Source of the DNA: Microbacterium sp. TPD7012
GTDB lineage: Bacteria; Actinomycetota; Actinomycetes; Actinomycetales; Microbacteriaceae
Direction of reading: 5' to 3'
DNA length: 53,229 nucleotides
Assembly: GCF_003075395.1 (NCBI RefSeq)
Contig: NZ_QDFV01000011.1
Span: 1 to 53,229, forward strand
Shown here piece after piece: positions 1 to 8,149 of this stretch. A program made the position numbers and the translations under genes. Each line of letters begins with the position of its first letter. Position 1 is the stretch's first letter. The notes below the pieces were generated by a model. That model was not told the origin of the DNA. It saw only the letters and a program-made list of their open reading frames with translations, and ran no database searches.

Positions 1-463
1 CCTCGGCGCGGTCGTAGCGCGTCTCGTTGTCGGCGTGCGCGTCGCGGCCGTGGTTGCCCGCGGCGCGCGGCTCGGCGCCGGTCACGAGATTGATCCCGGC
101 ACGGCCCCCGGAGAGCACGTCGAGCGATGCGAGCGACCGGGCGGTCGTGTACGGGTCGGCGTAGGTCGTGTTGACCGTGGCGATGAGCCCGATCCGCGAG
201 GTGATGCCGGCGAGGAACAGCACCGCGCTGACCGGATCGATGCGGGCGAGCAGGTACGGATCGCGGAACTCCAGGTCGGGTCCGGTCGCCAGCCAGTCCC
301 CGAAGAAGAGGTAGTCGAGGCCGGCATCCTCTCCCTCCCTCGCGATGCGGCGGAGGATGTCGGCGTCGCCCGCCGGGTCGCGGTGCGCTCCCGGCTGCCG
401 CCACCCCGACGGGTACGCGCCGAGTGTGCGCACCATGGCGCCGATGATGAGAGGTCCGGTCAT
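1..463 (-). CDS. LLM-class flavin-dependent monooxygenase, N-terminal part (cut by window edge)
   Basis: The N-terminal 154 residues of a luciferase-like FMN monooxygenase lie here; the rest is beyond the left edge. The reading starts at the ATG at 463 and shows an early TIM-barrel strand, the segment FFGDWLATGPD, and the LDVLSGGRAGINLVT segment typical of the NtaA/SnaA/DszA subgroup, followed by a region rich in Asn, His and Arg as in that group. Members use reduced FMN from a partner reductase to oxygenate substrates such as aminopolycarboxylates, sulfur compounds or xenobiotics; the substrate cannot be told. A TACGGT -10 box lies 7 nt before the ATG, so the mRNA is probably leaderless. It is divergent from the dehydrogenase at 570. 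Confidence 0.85.
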   Translation of the reverse strand, partial: MTGPLIIGAMVRTLGAYPSGWRQPGAHRDPAGDADILRRIAREGEDAGLDYLFFGDWLATGPDLEFRDPYLLARIDPVSAVLFLAGITSRIGLIATVNTTYADPYTTARSLASLDVLSGGRAGINLVTGAEPRAAGNHGRDAHADNETRYDRAE

Positions 464-470
464 GATCGCC

Positions 471-476
471 ACCGTA
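471..476 (-). promoter_or_regulatory. -10 box for the flavin monooxygenase gene
   Basis: TACGGT on the minus strand, ending 7 nt before the ATG at 463. The spacing places transcription start at or next to the start codon, implying a leaderless transcript. No convincing -35 hexamer was identified. Confidence 0.5.
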
Positions 477-557
477 GATTCGGCGTGCGCGCCGCTGCCA
501 TGCCGTCGATGCCGGGCGTCACGCGATGTCACAGTCCGTCACACCGACAGCACCGTC

Positions 558-563
558 TACGCT
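558..563 (+). promoter_or_regulatory. -10 box for the Gfo/Idh dehydrogenase gene
   Basis: TACGCT ends 6 nt before the ATG at 570, which has no Shine-Dalgarno sequence. This fits leaderless transcription and supports the chosen start over upstream in-frame ATGs. Confidence 0.5.
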
Positions 564-569
564 GAGACG

Positions 570-1565
570 ATGACTGGTCTTCGTTGGGGAATCCTCGCAA
601 CCGGCGGTATCGCCGCCTCGTTCGCATCCGATCTGCGCACCGCAGGACTCGACCTGGTGGCCGTCGGCTCGCGCTCGCAGGAATCGGCCGACGCCTTCGC
701 GAGCCGCTTCGACATCCCGCACGCGCATCCCTCGTACGAGGCTCTCGCGTCGGACCCGGATGTCGACATCGTCTACGTCTCGACTCCGCATCCGATGCAC
801 CATGAGAACGCCCGCCTGCTGCTCGAGCACGGCAAGCACGTCATCGCCGAGAAGGCGTTCACGCTGAATCGCGCCGAGGCCGAGGACCTGCAGCGGCTGG
901 CCGCCGAGAAGGGGCTGCTCGTCACGGAGGCCATGTGGACGCGGTATCTGCCGCACATGATCCGCATCCGCGAGATCATCGCCGAGGGCACGCTCGGCGA
1001 GATCCGGGCCGTGACCGCCGACCACACCCAGCTGCTGCCCTCCGATCCCGCGCACCGGCTCAACGCGCTCGAGCTCGGCGGCGGCGCCCTGCTCGACCTG
1101 GGCATCTACCCGATCTCGTTCGTCCACGACATCCTCGGCGCCCCGACCACGATCCGCGCCGTCGGCCGCCTGATCGAGACCGGTGCGGATGCCGAGGTCG
1201 CGACGGTCATGACGCACGAGGGCGGGGCGATCTCGACCACCCTCTCGTCCTCCCGCGCCGCCGGCCCGAACACGGCGAGCATCGTCGGCACGGCCGCGCG
1301 CATCGACATCGACCACGTCTGGTACGCCCCCACGTCGTTCCGCGTCGTGCTGCCGGACGGCACCGTCCACGAGGAGTACGCCTCCGACATCGAAGGGCGC
1401 GGCATGCAGTTCGAGGCGCTCGCGGCCGAACGGCTCGTGGCCGAGGGGAACATCGCGGGCGATCTGCTCCCGATCTCCGAGACCGTGGCGATCATGGGGA
1501 CCCTCGACGAGATCCGATCCCAGATCGGCGTGCGCTACCCGCACGAGGAGTCCGACCGTGGCTGA
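570..1565 (+). CDS. Gfo/Idh/MocA family NAD(P)-dependent oxidoreductase
   Basis: A 331-residue cytosolic dehydrogenase. The Rossmann motif GILATGGIA is at residues 7-15, the conserved Glu-Lys of the family at 94-95 (EKA instead of the usual EKP), and the DLGIYP segment at 176-181 occurs in the dihydrodiol / D-xylose dehydrogenase-like subgroup. Such enzymes oxidise a sugar or diol hydroxyl with NAD(P)+. The start at 570 is chosen because the -10 box at 558-563 would lie inside any longer reading. Its last 8 nt overlap the GTG start of the NYN protein gene, suggesting co-transcription. Substrate unknown. Confidence 0.85.
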   Translation: MTGLRWGILATGGIAASFASDLRTAGLDLVAVGSRSQESADAFASRFDIPHAHPSYEALASDPDVDIVYVSTPHPMHHENARLLLEHGKHVIAEKAFTLNRAEAEDLQRLAAEKGLLVTEAMWTRYLPHMIRIREIIAEGTLGEIRAVTADHTQLLPSDPAHRLNALELGGGALLDLGIYPISFVHDILGAPTTIRAVGRLIETGADAEVATVMTHEGGAISTTLSSSRAAGPNTASIVGTAARIDIDHVWYAPTSFRVVLPDGTVHEEYASDIEGRGMQFEALAAERLVAEGNIAGDLLPISETVAIMGTLDEIRSQIGVRYPHEESDRG

Positions 1566-2514
1566 GCCCACGAACGCCCGCGTCGCGGTCTACCTCGACT
1601 TCGACAACATCGTCATCTCCTGGTACGACCGTGTCCACGGCCGCAACGCCTACGGCAAGGACCGCCAGCGGATCACCGAGAACCCGAACGATCCCGATGT
1701 CGCCGAGCGGCTCAGCCGGGCCATGATCGAGGTCGGCGCGATCATCGACTACGCCGCCTCCTTCGGCACCCTCGTGCTCACGAGGGCGTACGCCGACTGG
1801 TCGTCGCCCGTCAACGCCGAGTACCGCTCCCAGCTCGTCGCCCGCGCGGTCGACCTCGTGCAGCTCTTCCCGGCGGCGGCATACGCCAAGAACGGCGCCG
1901 ACATCCGTCTCGCGGTCGATGCCGTCGAGGACATGTTCCGTCTCCCCGACCTCACCCATGTGGTGATCGTGGCCGGAGACAGCGACTACGTGCCGCTCGC
2001 CCAGCGCTGCAAGCGGCTCGGCCGCTACGTGATCGGGGTCGGCGTCGCCGGCTCCACCGCCAAGTCGCTGGCCGCGGCCTGCGACGAGTTCGAGGCCTAC
2101 GACTCGCTCCCCGGCGTCGTTCGTCCGACGAAGCCCGCGCCGGCCGTCGCCCCGCAGGTCGCGGAGACCGTCGAGCCCGTCGCAGAAGCCCCGGCAGACG
2201 CGCCCAAGGCGAAGGCGCCGCGCAGGGCCAAGTCCAAGACGGCGGTGGCCAAGGTCGAGGAGCCCAAGGTCGACGAGCAGGGCGAGGCGACGCAGCTGCT
2301 GGAGCGTGCGCTGCGCCTCGGGCACGACAAGACCGACGCCGACGAATGGCTGCACAGCTCGGCGGTCAAGACGCACATGCGCCGCATGGATCCGTCGTTC
2401 AGCGAGAAGGCTCTCGGCTACCGATCGTTCTCCGACTTCCTCAAGTCCCGCGACGACATCGCGGAGCTCGAGGAGACGGGCCACGAGCGCCTGGTCAAGC
2501 TGCGCGAGCAGTAG
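1558..2514 (+). CDS. NYN (PIN-like) domain protein with C-terminal LOTUS/OST-HTH domain
   Basis: A 318-residue putative RNase or RNA-binding protein. The NYN domain covers about residues 8-185, with acidic metal-site motifs YLDFDNI (12-18), ADIRLAVDA (114-122) and GDSDY (140-144). An Ala/Pro/Lys-rich linker (about 190-240) leads to a LOTUS/OST-HTH domain (243-318) with the SFSEKALGYRSFSDFL segment. This LabA-like architecture is known in bacteria and eukaryotes and is tied to RNA handling; its specific target here is unknown. The GTG start at 1558 overlaps the preceding dehydrogenase gene by 8 nt, so translation is probably coupled, although the two proteins have no obvious shared function. 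Confidence 0.85.
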   Translation: MAEPTNARVAVYLDFDNIVISWYDRVHGRNAYGKDRQRITENPNDPDVAERLSRAMIEVGAIIDYAASFGTLVLTRAYADWSSPVNAEYRSQLVARAVDLVQLFPAAAYAKNGADIRLAVDAVEDMFRLPDLTHVVIVAGDSDYVPLAQRCKRLGRYVIGVGVAGSTAKSLAAACDEFEAYDSLPGVVRPTKPAPAVAPQVAETVEPVAEAPADAPKAKAPRRAKSKTAVAKVEEPKVDEQGEATQLLERALRLGHDKTDADEWLHSSAVKTHMRRMDPSFSEKALGYRSFSDFLKSRDDIAELEETGHERLVKLREQ

Positions 2515-2526
2515 AGCCGGCGCCGC

Positions 2527-2820
2527 TCACTCGGCGAAGTCGTACTCCTGGAAGGCCTCGACCTCCGGCACCCAGCGCTCCGCCACGAAGGCGGTGTGCG
2601 CAGGGTGGGCGTTGTACGCCTCATAGGCGCCCTGATCCGCGAAGACCATCGAGAACTGATGGGCGAGGTCGCTCTTCGGGCTGACCTGGCGGCGGATCGT
2701 GAAGTCCGAGACCCCCGGGATCGAGGTCAGGACGGCGTGACCCGTGGCGAGGAACTCGCGTTCCTCGGCGGAACCCGCCGGGTGCACGAGGCGGAAGACG
2801 ACGGTGTGCTGGATCGACAT
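2527..2820 (-). CDS. Dabb (stress-responsive A/B barrel) domain protein
   Basis: A 97-residue protein beginning MSIQHTVVFRL, the typical first strand of a dimeric ferredoxin-like A/B barrel (Dabb) domain, with the helix-forming segment around DQGAYEAYNAHPAH near the middle. Dabb proteins are often small accessory enzymes or ligand-binding proteins in catabolic operons. It is the last gene of the minus-strand sugar operon, 26 nt after the TIM-barrel gene. The ATG at 2820 is preceded by a CAGGAG-type ribosome binding site and was chosen over a longer open frame that only shadows the upstream gene. Role in the pathway unknown. Confidence 0.8.
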   Translation of the reverse strand: MSIQHTVVFRLVHPAGSAEEREFLATGHAVLTSIPGVSDFTIRRQVSPKSDLAHQFSMVFADQGAYEAYNAHPAHTAFVAERWVPEVEAFQEYDFAE

Positions 2821-2846
2821 GGGGCTCCTGCGGGACGAAGAGGCGG

Positions 2847-3854
2847 TCACTGGTTGCTGAAGGCGGCGTCGAACGAGGCCTCGGGCTTCGGCCACAGCAG
2901 CGACCGCACGTACGCGAGTGCCTCGGGGGCGCCGTGGAGGCGGTCCATCCCCGCGTCCTCCCACTCGATCGAGATCGGTCCGGTGTAGCCGACCGCGTCG
3001 AGGGCGCGGAACGAGTCCTCCCAGGGCACGTCGCCGTGGCCGGTCGAGACGAAATCCCACCCGCGGCGGGGATCGCCCCACGGCAGATGCGAGCCGAGCA
3101 CGCCGGCACGGCCGTTATGCGGGCGCATCCGGGTGTCCTTGCAGTCCACGTGGTAGATGCGGTCGGCGAAGTCGACGATGAACCCGACCGGGTCGATGTT
3201 CTGCCACATCATGTGCGAGGGATCCCAGTTGAAGCCGAACGCCTTCCGGTGATCGATCGCCTCGAGCGCCCGCACCGACGACCAGTAGTCGTACGCGATC
3301 TCCCCCGGATGCACCTCGTGCGCGAAACGCACGCCCTCGCCGTCGAAGACGTCGAGGATCGGGTTCCAGCGGGCCGCGAAGTCCTCGAAGCCGCCCTCGA
3401 TGACGGATGCCGGCACCGGCGGGAACATCGCCACGTACGGCCAGATCGACGAACCGGTGAACCCGACGACCGTGTCGATGTCGAGCTTGCGGGCGACGCG
3501 CGCCGCTCGCTTCATGTCCTCCGCCGCACGCTGCCGGACCCCCTCCGCGTCACCGTCGCCCCAGACGTGGTCGCGGAGGATCGCCTGGTGCCGGAAGTCG
3601 ATCGGGGCGTCGCACACCGCCTGACCGGTGAGATGGTTCGAGATCGCGAAGATCTTCAGCCCGTGCCGATCGAGGACCTCGAGACGGGAAGCCGCGTACG
3701 CGTCGTCCTCGTCCGCGCGCCGCAGGTCGAGATGGTCGCCGGATGCGGCGACCTCGAGCCCGTCGTAGCCCCACTCGGACGCGAGACGGGCGACCTCCTC
3801 GAACGGCAGATCCGCCCACTGACCGGTGAACAGGGTGACGGGGTGGGTGCTCAT
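2847..3854 (-). CDS. Sugar phosphate isomerase/epimerase family TIM barrel (335 aa)
   Basis: A xylose-isomerase-like TIM-barrel enzyme (AP endonuclease 2 superfamily). Visible signatures are FTGQWADLPFEEVARL at the N terminus, GFTGSSIWPY mid-protein, and candidate metal ligands in EVHPGEIA, NWDPSHM, YHVDCKD and SIEWED, the last strand. Relatives include lyase/hydratase-type enzymes that act on 3-keto sugars as well as epimerases, so 'isomerase' should be read as a fold label. Its ATG overlaps the TGA of the preceding TIM-barrel gene (ATGA), indicating tight coupling. Substrate unknown; the dehydrogenase and CUT2 transporter of the same operon suggest an oxidised sugar. Confidence 0.85.
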   Translation of the reverse strand: MSTHPVTLFTGQWADLPFEEVARLASEWGYDGLEVAASGDHLDLRRADEDDAYAASRLEVLDRHGLKIFAISNHLTGQAVCDAPIDFRHQAILRDHVWGDGDAEGVRQRAAEDMKRAARVARKLDIDTVVGFTGSSIWPYVAMFPPVPASVIEGGFEDFAARWNPILDVFDGEGVRFAHEVHPGEIAYDYWSSVRALEAIDHRKAFGFNWDPSHMMWQNIDPVGFIVDFADRIYHVDCKDTRMRPHNGRAGVLGSHLPWGDPRRGWDFVSTGHGDVPWEDSFRALDAVGYTGPISIEWEDAGMDRLHGAPEALAYVRSLLWPKPEASFDAAFSNQ

Positions 3855-4705
3855 GAATGCTCCAATGCTCGGAGTGCCGCGATGCTGCGGGCGGCCAGTT
3901 CGTCCTGGCTCGCCGCGAGCGGGCGCCACACCGACGCGGCGACGGCGATCGTGGCGTTCTCGCCGGTGAAGCTCTCCAGTCCCAGCGGACCCCGGTAGCC
4001 CGCGTCGTCCAGCGCCCGCAGGATCTCGGGCCAGTCGGTGTGGTCGTCGCCGACGGCGCCGCGATCGCTGCCGCACACCTGCACGTGCGCGATCGCCGCT
4101 CCCGCGGCACGGATCGCCTCCGCGGGCTTCTTCTCCTCGATGTTGAGGTGGTACGTGTCCAGAGCCAGCCCGACGCCGGCGTCGAACAGCGGGGCCAGTG
4201 CGTCGAGCCCCTGCTCGACGGTGTTGATCACGCTCGTCTCGTAGCGGTTGAGCGGCTCGACGGCCAGGGTGATCCCGAGAGCCGCGGCCTCGGCGGCGAT
4301 CGGTGCGAGGTTCTCCCGCAGCTCGCGGACGACCGCGGTGCGCTCGTCGACGTCCATGCGCCAGGTGACACCGGTCGGGGCGTAGAACGGGCCGGCGACG
4401 GCATCCGCTCCGAGCTCGCGCGCGGCGGCGATGCAGGCCCGCAGATACTCCTGCGTGGCGGCCACATCACCGACGCGGGCGATCAGCGACCGCCCCGGTC
4501 CCATCGCCCCGACCACGATCGCGCCGAGACCGAATCGGTCGAGGGTCTCGCGCGCGCGCACCGGTTCCCAGTCCCCCACGTTCTCGAGGGGCAGCTCCAG
4601 GGCGTCGTAGCCGAGTCCGGCGGCCTTCCGGGCGAGCGGCTCGAGGGTCGCGTCCGTGAGCGGCGACGTCCACACCCACGTGTTGACGGCGATCGTGCGG
4701 GGCAT
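3851..4705 (-). CDS. Sugar phosphate isomerase/epimerase family TIM barrel (284 aa)
   Basis: A second xylose-isomerase-like TIM barrel, closer in size and motifs to the D-tagatose/D-psicose 3-epimerase group. It begins MPRTIAVNTWVW, has GAMGPGRSL and VAGPFYAPTG segments, and candidate metal ligands in AVEPLNRYET, ALDTYHLNIEE, VQVCGSDRG and a C-terminal GLESFTGEN. The start at 4705 is chosen because an AAGGAG ribosome site lies just upstream; a frame-open ATG at 4723 has none. A long inverted repeat (4728-4800) separates it from the upstream binding-protein gene. It probably acts on the sugar taken up by the adjacent transporter. Confidence 0.85.
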   Translation of the reverse strand: MPRTIAVNTWVWTSPLTDATLEPLARKAAGLGYDALELPLENVGDWEPVRARETLDRFGLGAIVVGAMGPGRSLIARVGDVAATQEYLRACIAAARELGADAVAGPFYAPTGVTWRMDVDERTAVVRELRENLAPIAAEAAALGITLAVEPLNRYETSVINTVEQGLDALAPLFDAGVGLALDTYHLNIEEKKPAEAIRAAGAAIAHVQVCGSDRGAVGDDHTDWPEILRALDDAGYRGPLGLESFTGENATIAVAASVWRPLAASQDELAARSIAALRALEHS

Positions 4706-4727
4706 CCTTCTCCTTCGAATCATGCCG

Positions 4728-4800
4728 GCGGGCGTTTCGTCTCGTCGCTCAACGACCGGGCTTCGGTCGTTGAGCGAGCGAAGCGAGACGAAACGCCCGC
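4728..4800. repeat. Long imperfect inverted repeat inside the sugar operon
   Basis: Left and right arms of about 30-37 nt flank the short loop GGCTT; the right arm carries one 6-nt insertion relative to the left. The right-arm 34-mer at 4764-4797 recurs exactly at 24311-24344 between nrdE and nrdF. It lies just after the binding-protein gene within the minus-strand operon, a place where stable hairpins often protect upstream mRNA or attenuate downstream genes. It has no U-tract, so it is not a classical terminator. Confidence 0.85.
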
Positions 4801-4815
4801 ACTCGTCCCGTCAGG

Positions 4816-6024
4816 TTACGGGATCTGCCGTTCCTGCCAGACGGTGGGGTACCCCGGGAGGTTCTCCCCGCCGAACTTGGCGTAGTGACCGTCGGGCATG
4901 CCCTCGTTCGCCTCGAGGTACTGGTCGAGCTCGCCCTCCGTGATCGGCTTCTGCGGAAGCACCCACTCCTTCGGCACCTCTTCGCCGGCGAAGATCTTCT
5001 GCGCCGCGAGGAGCGGCGTGCGCCACTGGAAGTTGGAGTACACCGGCGCGAGACCGGTGAGACCGGTGTCCTTCCACTTGCGGAGGAAGCTCATCTCGTC
5101 CTCGCCGGTCATGACCGGGTAGTCCGCTCCGGCGTCCTCGAACGCCTCGATGGCGGCGACGGCGCCGTCACCGGCATCCATCCAGATGCCCTGCACGTCG
5201 CCCTTGGCCAGTTCGTCCGAGATGATGCTCTTGATCTCGGCGGGATCAGCGCCCGTGAAGTAGTCCACGGCCTCGATGCCCGCCTCGTCGAAGAGCTTCT
5301 CGGCAGCCGCCCAGCGGTGCTCCAGCACGTCGACGCCCGGCAGGATGCGAAGCGCCACGACCTTGTCGCCCTTCTCGAGGTTGTCGATCAGGAACTCGGC
5401 CGTGTCGATGCCCCAGGCGAAGCCGCCGATCGGGTGGATGAACGACACGTAGCAGTCGGTGTTCACACCGCGGTCGAACACGATCACGGGCTTGCCCGTC
5501 TCGCACGCCCGCTCGACGGCCGGGGTCATCGCCGCCGTGCTGTTCGGCGAGATGAGGAACACATCGCAGTTGCCCTCGGCGATGAAGTAGTCGATGTCGG
5601 CGATCTGCGTGTCATCGGAGTCCTGCGCGTCGCGCGTCTCCATCGCGCTGATCGCGCCGTCGGCCTGCAGCGCCTTCAGCTGCTCGTTCATGGTGATCCA
5701 GCCCGTCTGACGCCACGGGTTGGAGATCGAGGCGTTCGCGAAACAGGCCTTCTTGGCGCCTTCGCTCGCGAACTCGGCCGTGTCGACCATCTCCGCGTTG
5801 ATGTGCTGAAGGTACGGCTCCTCGGCCGGCCCCTGCGGCTCGACACCTCGCTCCTCGTTCTGCTTGTCGAACAGCTCCTGATCGAACCATTCGGTCGTCT
5901 CCGCCGACTCCTCGGGACTGTCGGACTCGGCCGGCGCGACGGACGGGTCGGTCGTGCACCCGGCGAGCGCGATGAGTCCGAAGAGAGCCACCCCTGCGGT
6001 GGCGATCCTCATTGATCGTCGCAT
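4816..6024 (-). CDS. Sugar ABC transporter substrate-binding lipoprotein
   Basis: A 402-residue periplasmic-binding-type lipoprotein. The signal peptide ends in the lipobox LIALAGC (Cys 23) and is followed by an acidic Ser/Glu linker. The mature domain is of the type 1 (RbsB-like) fold, seen in NCDVFLISPNSTAAMTP, KPVIVFDRGVNTD and GIWMDAGDGAVAA. It would be anchored to the outer face of the membrane and deliver a sugar or polyol to the two permeases. Its gene starts 2 nt after the permease stop, with an AGAGGAGAT ribosome site before the ATG at 6024. It is longer than typical RbsB (about 300 residues). Ligand unknown. Confidence 0.9.
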   Translation of the reverse strand: MRRSMRIATAGVALFGLIALAGCTTDPSVAPAESDSPEESAETTEWFDQELFDKQNEERGVEPQGPAEEPYLQHINAEMVDTAEFASEGAKKACFANASISNPWRQTGWITMNEQLKALQADGAISAMETRDAQDSDDTQIADIDYFIAEGNCDVFLISPNSTAAMTPAVERACETGKPVIVFDRGVNTDCYVSFIHPIGGFAWGIDTAEFLIDNLEKGDKVVALRILPGVDVLEHRWAAAEKLFDEAGIEAVDYFTGADPAEIKSIISDELAKGDVQGIWMDAGDGAVAAIEAFEDAGADYPVMTGEDEMSFLRKWKDTGLTGLAPVYSNFQWRTPLLAAQKIFAGEEVPKEWVLPQKPITEGELDQYLEANEGMPDGHYAKFGGENLPGYPTVWQERQIP

Positions 6025-6026
6025 TG

Positions 6027-7070
6027 CTAATCTCCTCTGATCTTCTCTGTGTGGATGGTGCTGGTTGATACGGATTCTGCGGTCGTGAGGTCGGGGGAAG
6101 TCTGTGGGCCGCGCCGGCGCCGGGCGCGGAAGGCGACGGCGGAGTAGGCGACGGCGGCGATGATGATGACGCCCTGCACGGCGTCGCGGAGCGTCGACGG
6201 GACCCCCGCGATGTTGAGGAGCATGAAGAGCGCTTCGAGCGCGAACGCCCCGGCCGCGGCGGCGACGATCCAGCCGCGACCGCCGCCCAGCACGACGCCG
6301 CCGAGCACGACGGCCGTGATGGCGATGAACTCGTAGCCGCGGCCCACCGAGGGGTGCACACCGGCGTAGCCGACGAGCAGCACAGCCGAGAGCGACGCGG
6401 ACAGCGAGGAGATGACGAACGCCCGTGTGGTGACCCAGGCGCGGCGCCCGCCGGCGTAGTCGACCGCGCCGGCGTTGTCGCCCACCGCGATGAGGGACTT
6501 GCCGAGGGGCATCTTCGTGATCCAGATGCCCAGCGCGAGCCAGGCGATGAGGATCAGCACAGCCCACGGGATGAACTCCAGGAACGGCACGTCGCGGATC
6601 CCGCCGCGGCCGATCTCGCGGAAGCTGTCGGCCGGGTTCCCGGTCGCCGCTCCCCCGGTCCACCACATGACCCCGCCGAGGAGCGCGAGCATCATGCCCA
6701 GCGTCACGATGAACGACGGCACCTTGAGCAGCGTCGTGATCAGGCCGTTCACGAGCCCGACGGCGATGCCGAAGACCACCATGAGCAGGAGCACCGGGAC
6801 CGTGCGCGAATCGTCCTGGCCCACCAGGTTGCCGGCGACGATAACCTGCGCGGTGATGAGCGACCCCTGCGAGAGGTCGAACTCTCCGGCGATGATCACG
6901 AAGTACTGCCCGATCGCGACGATCGCGATGGGAGCCACCCGCTGGATGAATCGCATCAGCTGGCCCGGCTCCGCGAAGCTCGGGTTGAGGATCATGACGG
7001 CGACCAGCAGCAGCACGAGGAGCAGGAACACGGCGCCTCGGGGGCTGATGAGCGAGCGCAGGACGTTCAT
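6027..7070 (-). CDS. CUT2-type sugar ABC transporter permease (347 aa)
   Basis: An RbsC-like integral membrane permease with roughly 8-10 hydrophobic segments, including a first helix near residues 14-30, GQYFVIIAGEFDLSQGS (the conserved permease loop) and GVVLGGGRGWIVAA near the C terminus. It pairs with the next permease to form the translocation path energised by the two-domain ATPase. The ATG at 7070 overlaps the TGA of the other permease gene (ATGA), and the gene ends 2 nt before the binding-protein start. The Ser/Thr-rich C-terminal tail of about 30 residues is not a normal family feature and may be cytosolic. Confidence 0.9.
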   Translation of the reverse strand: MNVLRSLISPRGAVFLLLVLLLVAVMILNPSFAEPGQLMRFIQRVAPIAIVAIGQYFVIIAGEFDLSQGSLITAQVIVAGNLVGQDDSRTVPVLLLMVVFGIAVGLVNGLITTLLKVPSFIVTLGMMLALLGGVMWWTGGAATGNPADSFREIGRGGIRDVPFLEFIPWAVLILIAWLALGIWITKMPLGKSLIAVGDNAGAVDYAGGRRAWVTTRAFVISSLSASLSAVLLVGYAGVHPSVGRGYEFIAITAVVLGGVVLGGGRGWIVAAAAGAFALEALFMLLNIAGVPSTLRDAVQGVIIIAAVAYSAVAFRARRRRGPQTSPDLTTAESVSTSTIHTEKIRGD

Positions 7071-8149
7071 GCGCGTCCTCCTTCCGCTGCGGGAGTCGTA
7101 TCGGCGAGCTGCGATGCGGCCGCCGCCATCTCGTCTTCGGCCGCCTTGGCCGCGTCGTCGCCGCCGGTGCGGGTGCCGCCGGTGCCGAATCGCGGCCGGC
7201 GGCGCACGATGGCGCGGCGGCTGTAGACGGCGACGGCCGCCACGATGACGACGCCGCGCACGACGTCCTTGAGGAACGGGTTGACCTGCATCACGCTCAT
7301 CACGTTGTCGACGACCGCCAGGATGGCGACGCCGCCGACCGTGCCCCAGATCGATCCGCGTCCGCCGAGGAGGAGCGTGCCGCCGAGGACCACCGCGGCG
7401 ATCGAGAGCAGCGCGTAGCCGCCCTGCTGCCCGACCGTCGGGCTGCCGACGCCGAGGCGGCTGGCGAGCAGGAGGCCGGCGAGGCCGGCGAACACCGAGC
7501 ACAGCACGTGCGCGGCGATGAGCGGCGGCCGCGTGCGGACACCCGACAGGCGAGCGATCTCGGGGTCGCCGCCCACGGCATAGAGGTGCGCACCGGTGCG
7601 GGTGCGGTCCAGAAGGAACCAGACGAGCACGGCCAGCGCGATCATGATGATGGTCGACACGGGCACCGGTCCGACGCCGGTCGCGCCGATCAGCTGGAAC
7701 TCCCACGGCACGGCTCCCGCCGATCCCTCGAAGTTCGTGTTGAGGATGCCCTGCAGGATGAGCCCCACGCCGAGCGTCGCGATGAAGCCGTTCACCTTGA
7801 GCACCGTGACGATGAGTCCGTTGACGAGGCCGATCCCGGCGCAGACGAGCAGCGTGATCGCCACGGCCGCCGGGATGTTGCCCGGGCTGCCGTTCATGAT
7901 CGTCGCCCCCAGCAGGCTCGCGAGACTGATGACGTAGGTGACCGACAGGTCGAGCGAGGCGCCGAGGACCACGAGCGTCTGCCCGATCGCGACGAGGCCG
8001 AGCACGCTCATGCCGGTGAGGATGTCCCGGATGTTGCCGGGGCTGAGGAAGTTGCGTCCGACGGTCCCGATGAGGATCGCCCCGACGATGAGGGCGAGGA
8101 TCAGGATGCCGAGGACGATGACTGTGGAGTCGATCCGGATGCGCTTCAT
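7067..8149 (-). CDS. CUT2-type sugar ABC transporter permease (360 aa)
   Basis: A second RbsC-like permease with multiple hydrophobic helices, the loop GQTLVVLGASLDLSVTYV and the C-terminal GGTLLLGGRGSIWGT. Residues after about 315 form a charged cytosolic tail rich in Arg then Ala/Asp/Glu. Having two different permeases suggests a heterodimeric channel, as in several polyol and xylose/ribose systems. Start ATG at 8149 overlaps the ATPase stop (ATGA), and its own stop overlaps the next permease start, so the four transporter genes are translated as a chain. Confidence 0.9.
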   Translation of the reverse strand: MKRIRIDSTVIVLGILILALIVGAILIGTVGRNFLSPGNIRDILTGMSVLGLVAIGQTLVVLGASLDLSVTYVISLASLLGATIMNGSPGNIPAAVAITLLVCAGIGLVNGLIVTVLKVNGFIATLGVGLILQGILNTNFEGSAGAVPWEFQLIGATGVGPVPVSTIIMIALAVLVWFLLDRTRTGAHLYAVGGDPEIARLSGVRTRPPLIAAHVLCSVFAGLAGLLLASRLGVGSPTVGQQGGYALLSIAAVVLGGTLLLGGRGSIWGTVGGVAILAVVDNVMSVMQVNPFLKDVVRGVVIVAAVAVYSRRAIVRRRPRFGTGGTRTGGDDAAKAAEDEMAAAASQLADTTPAAEGGRA

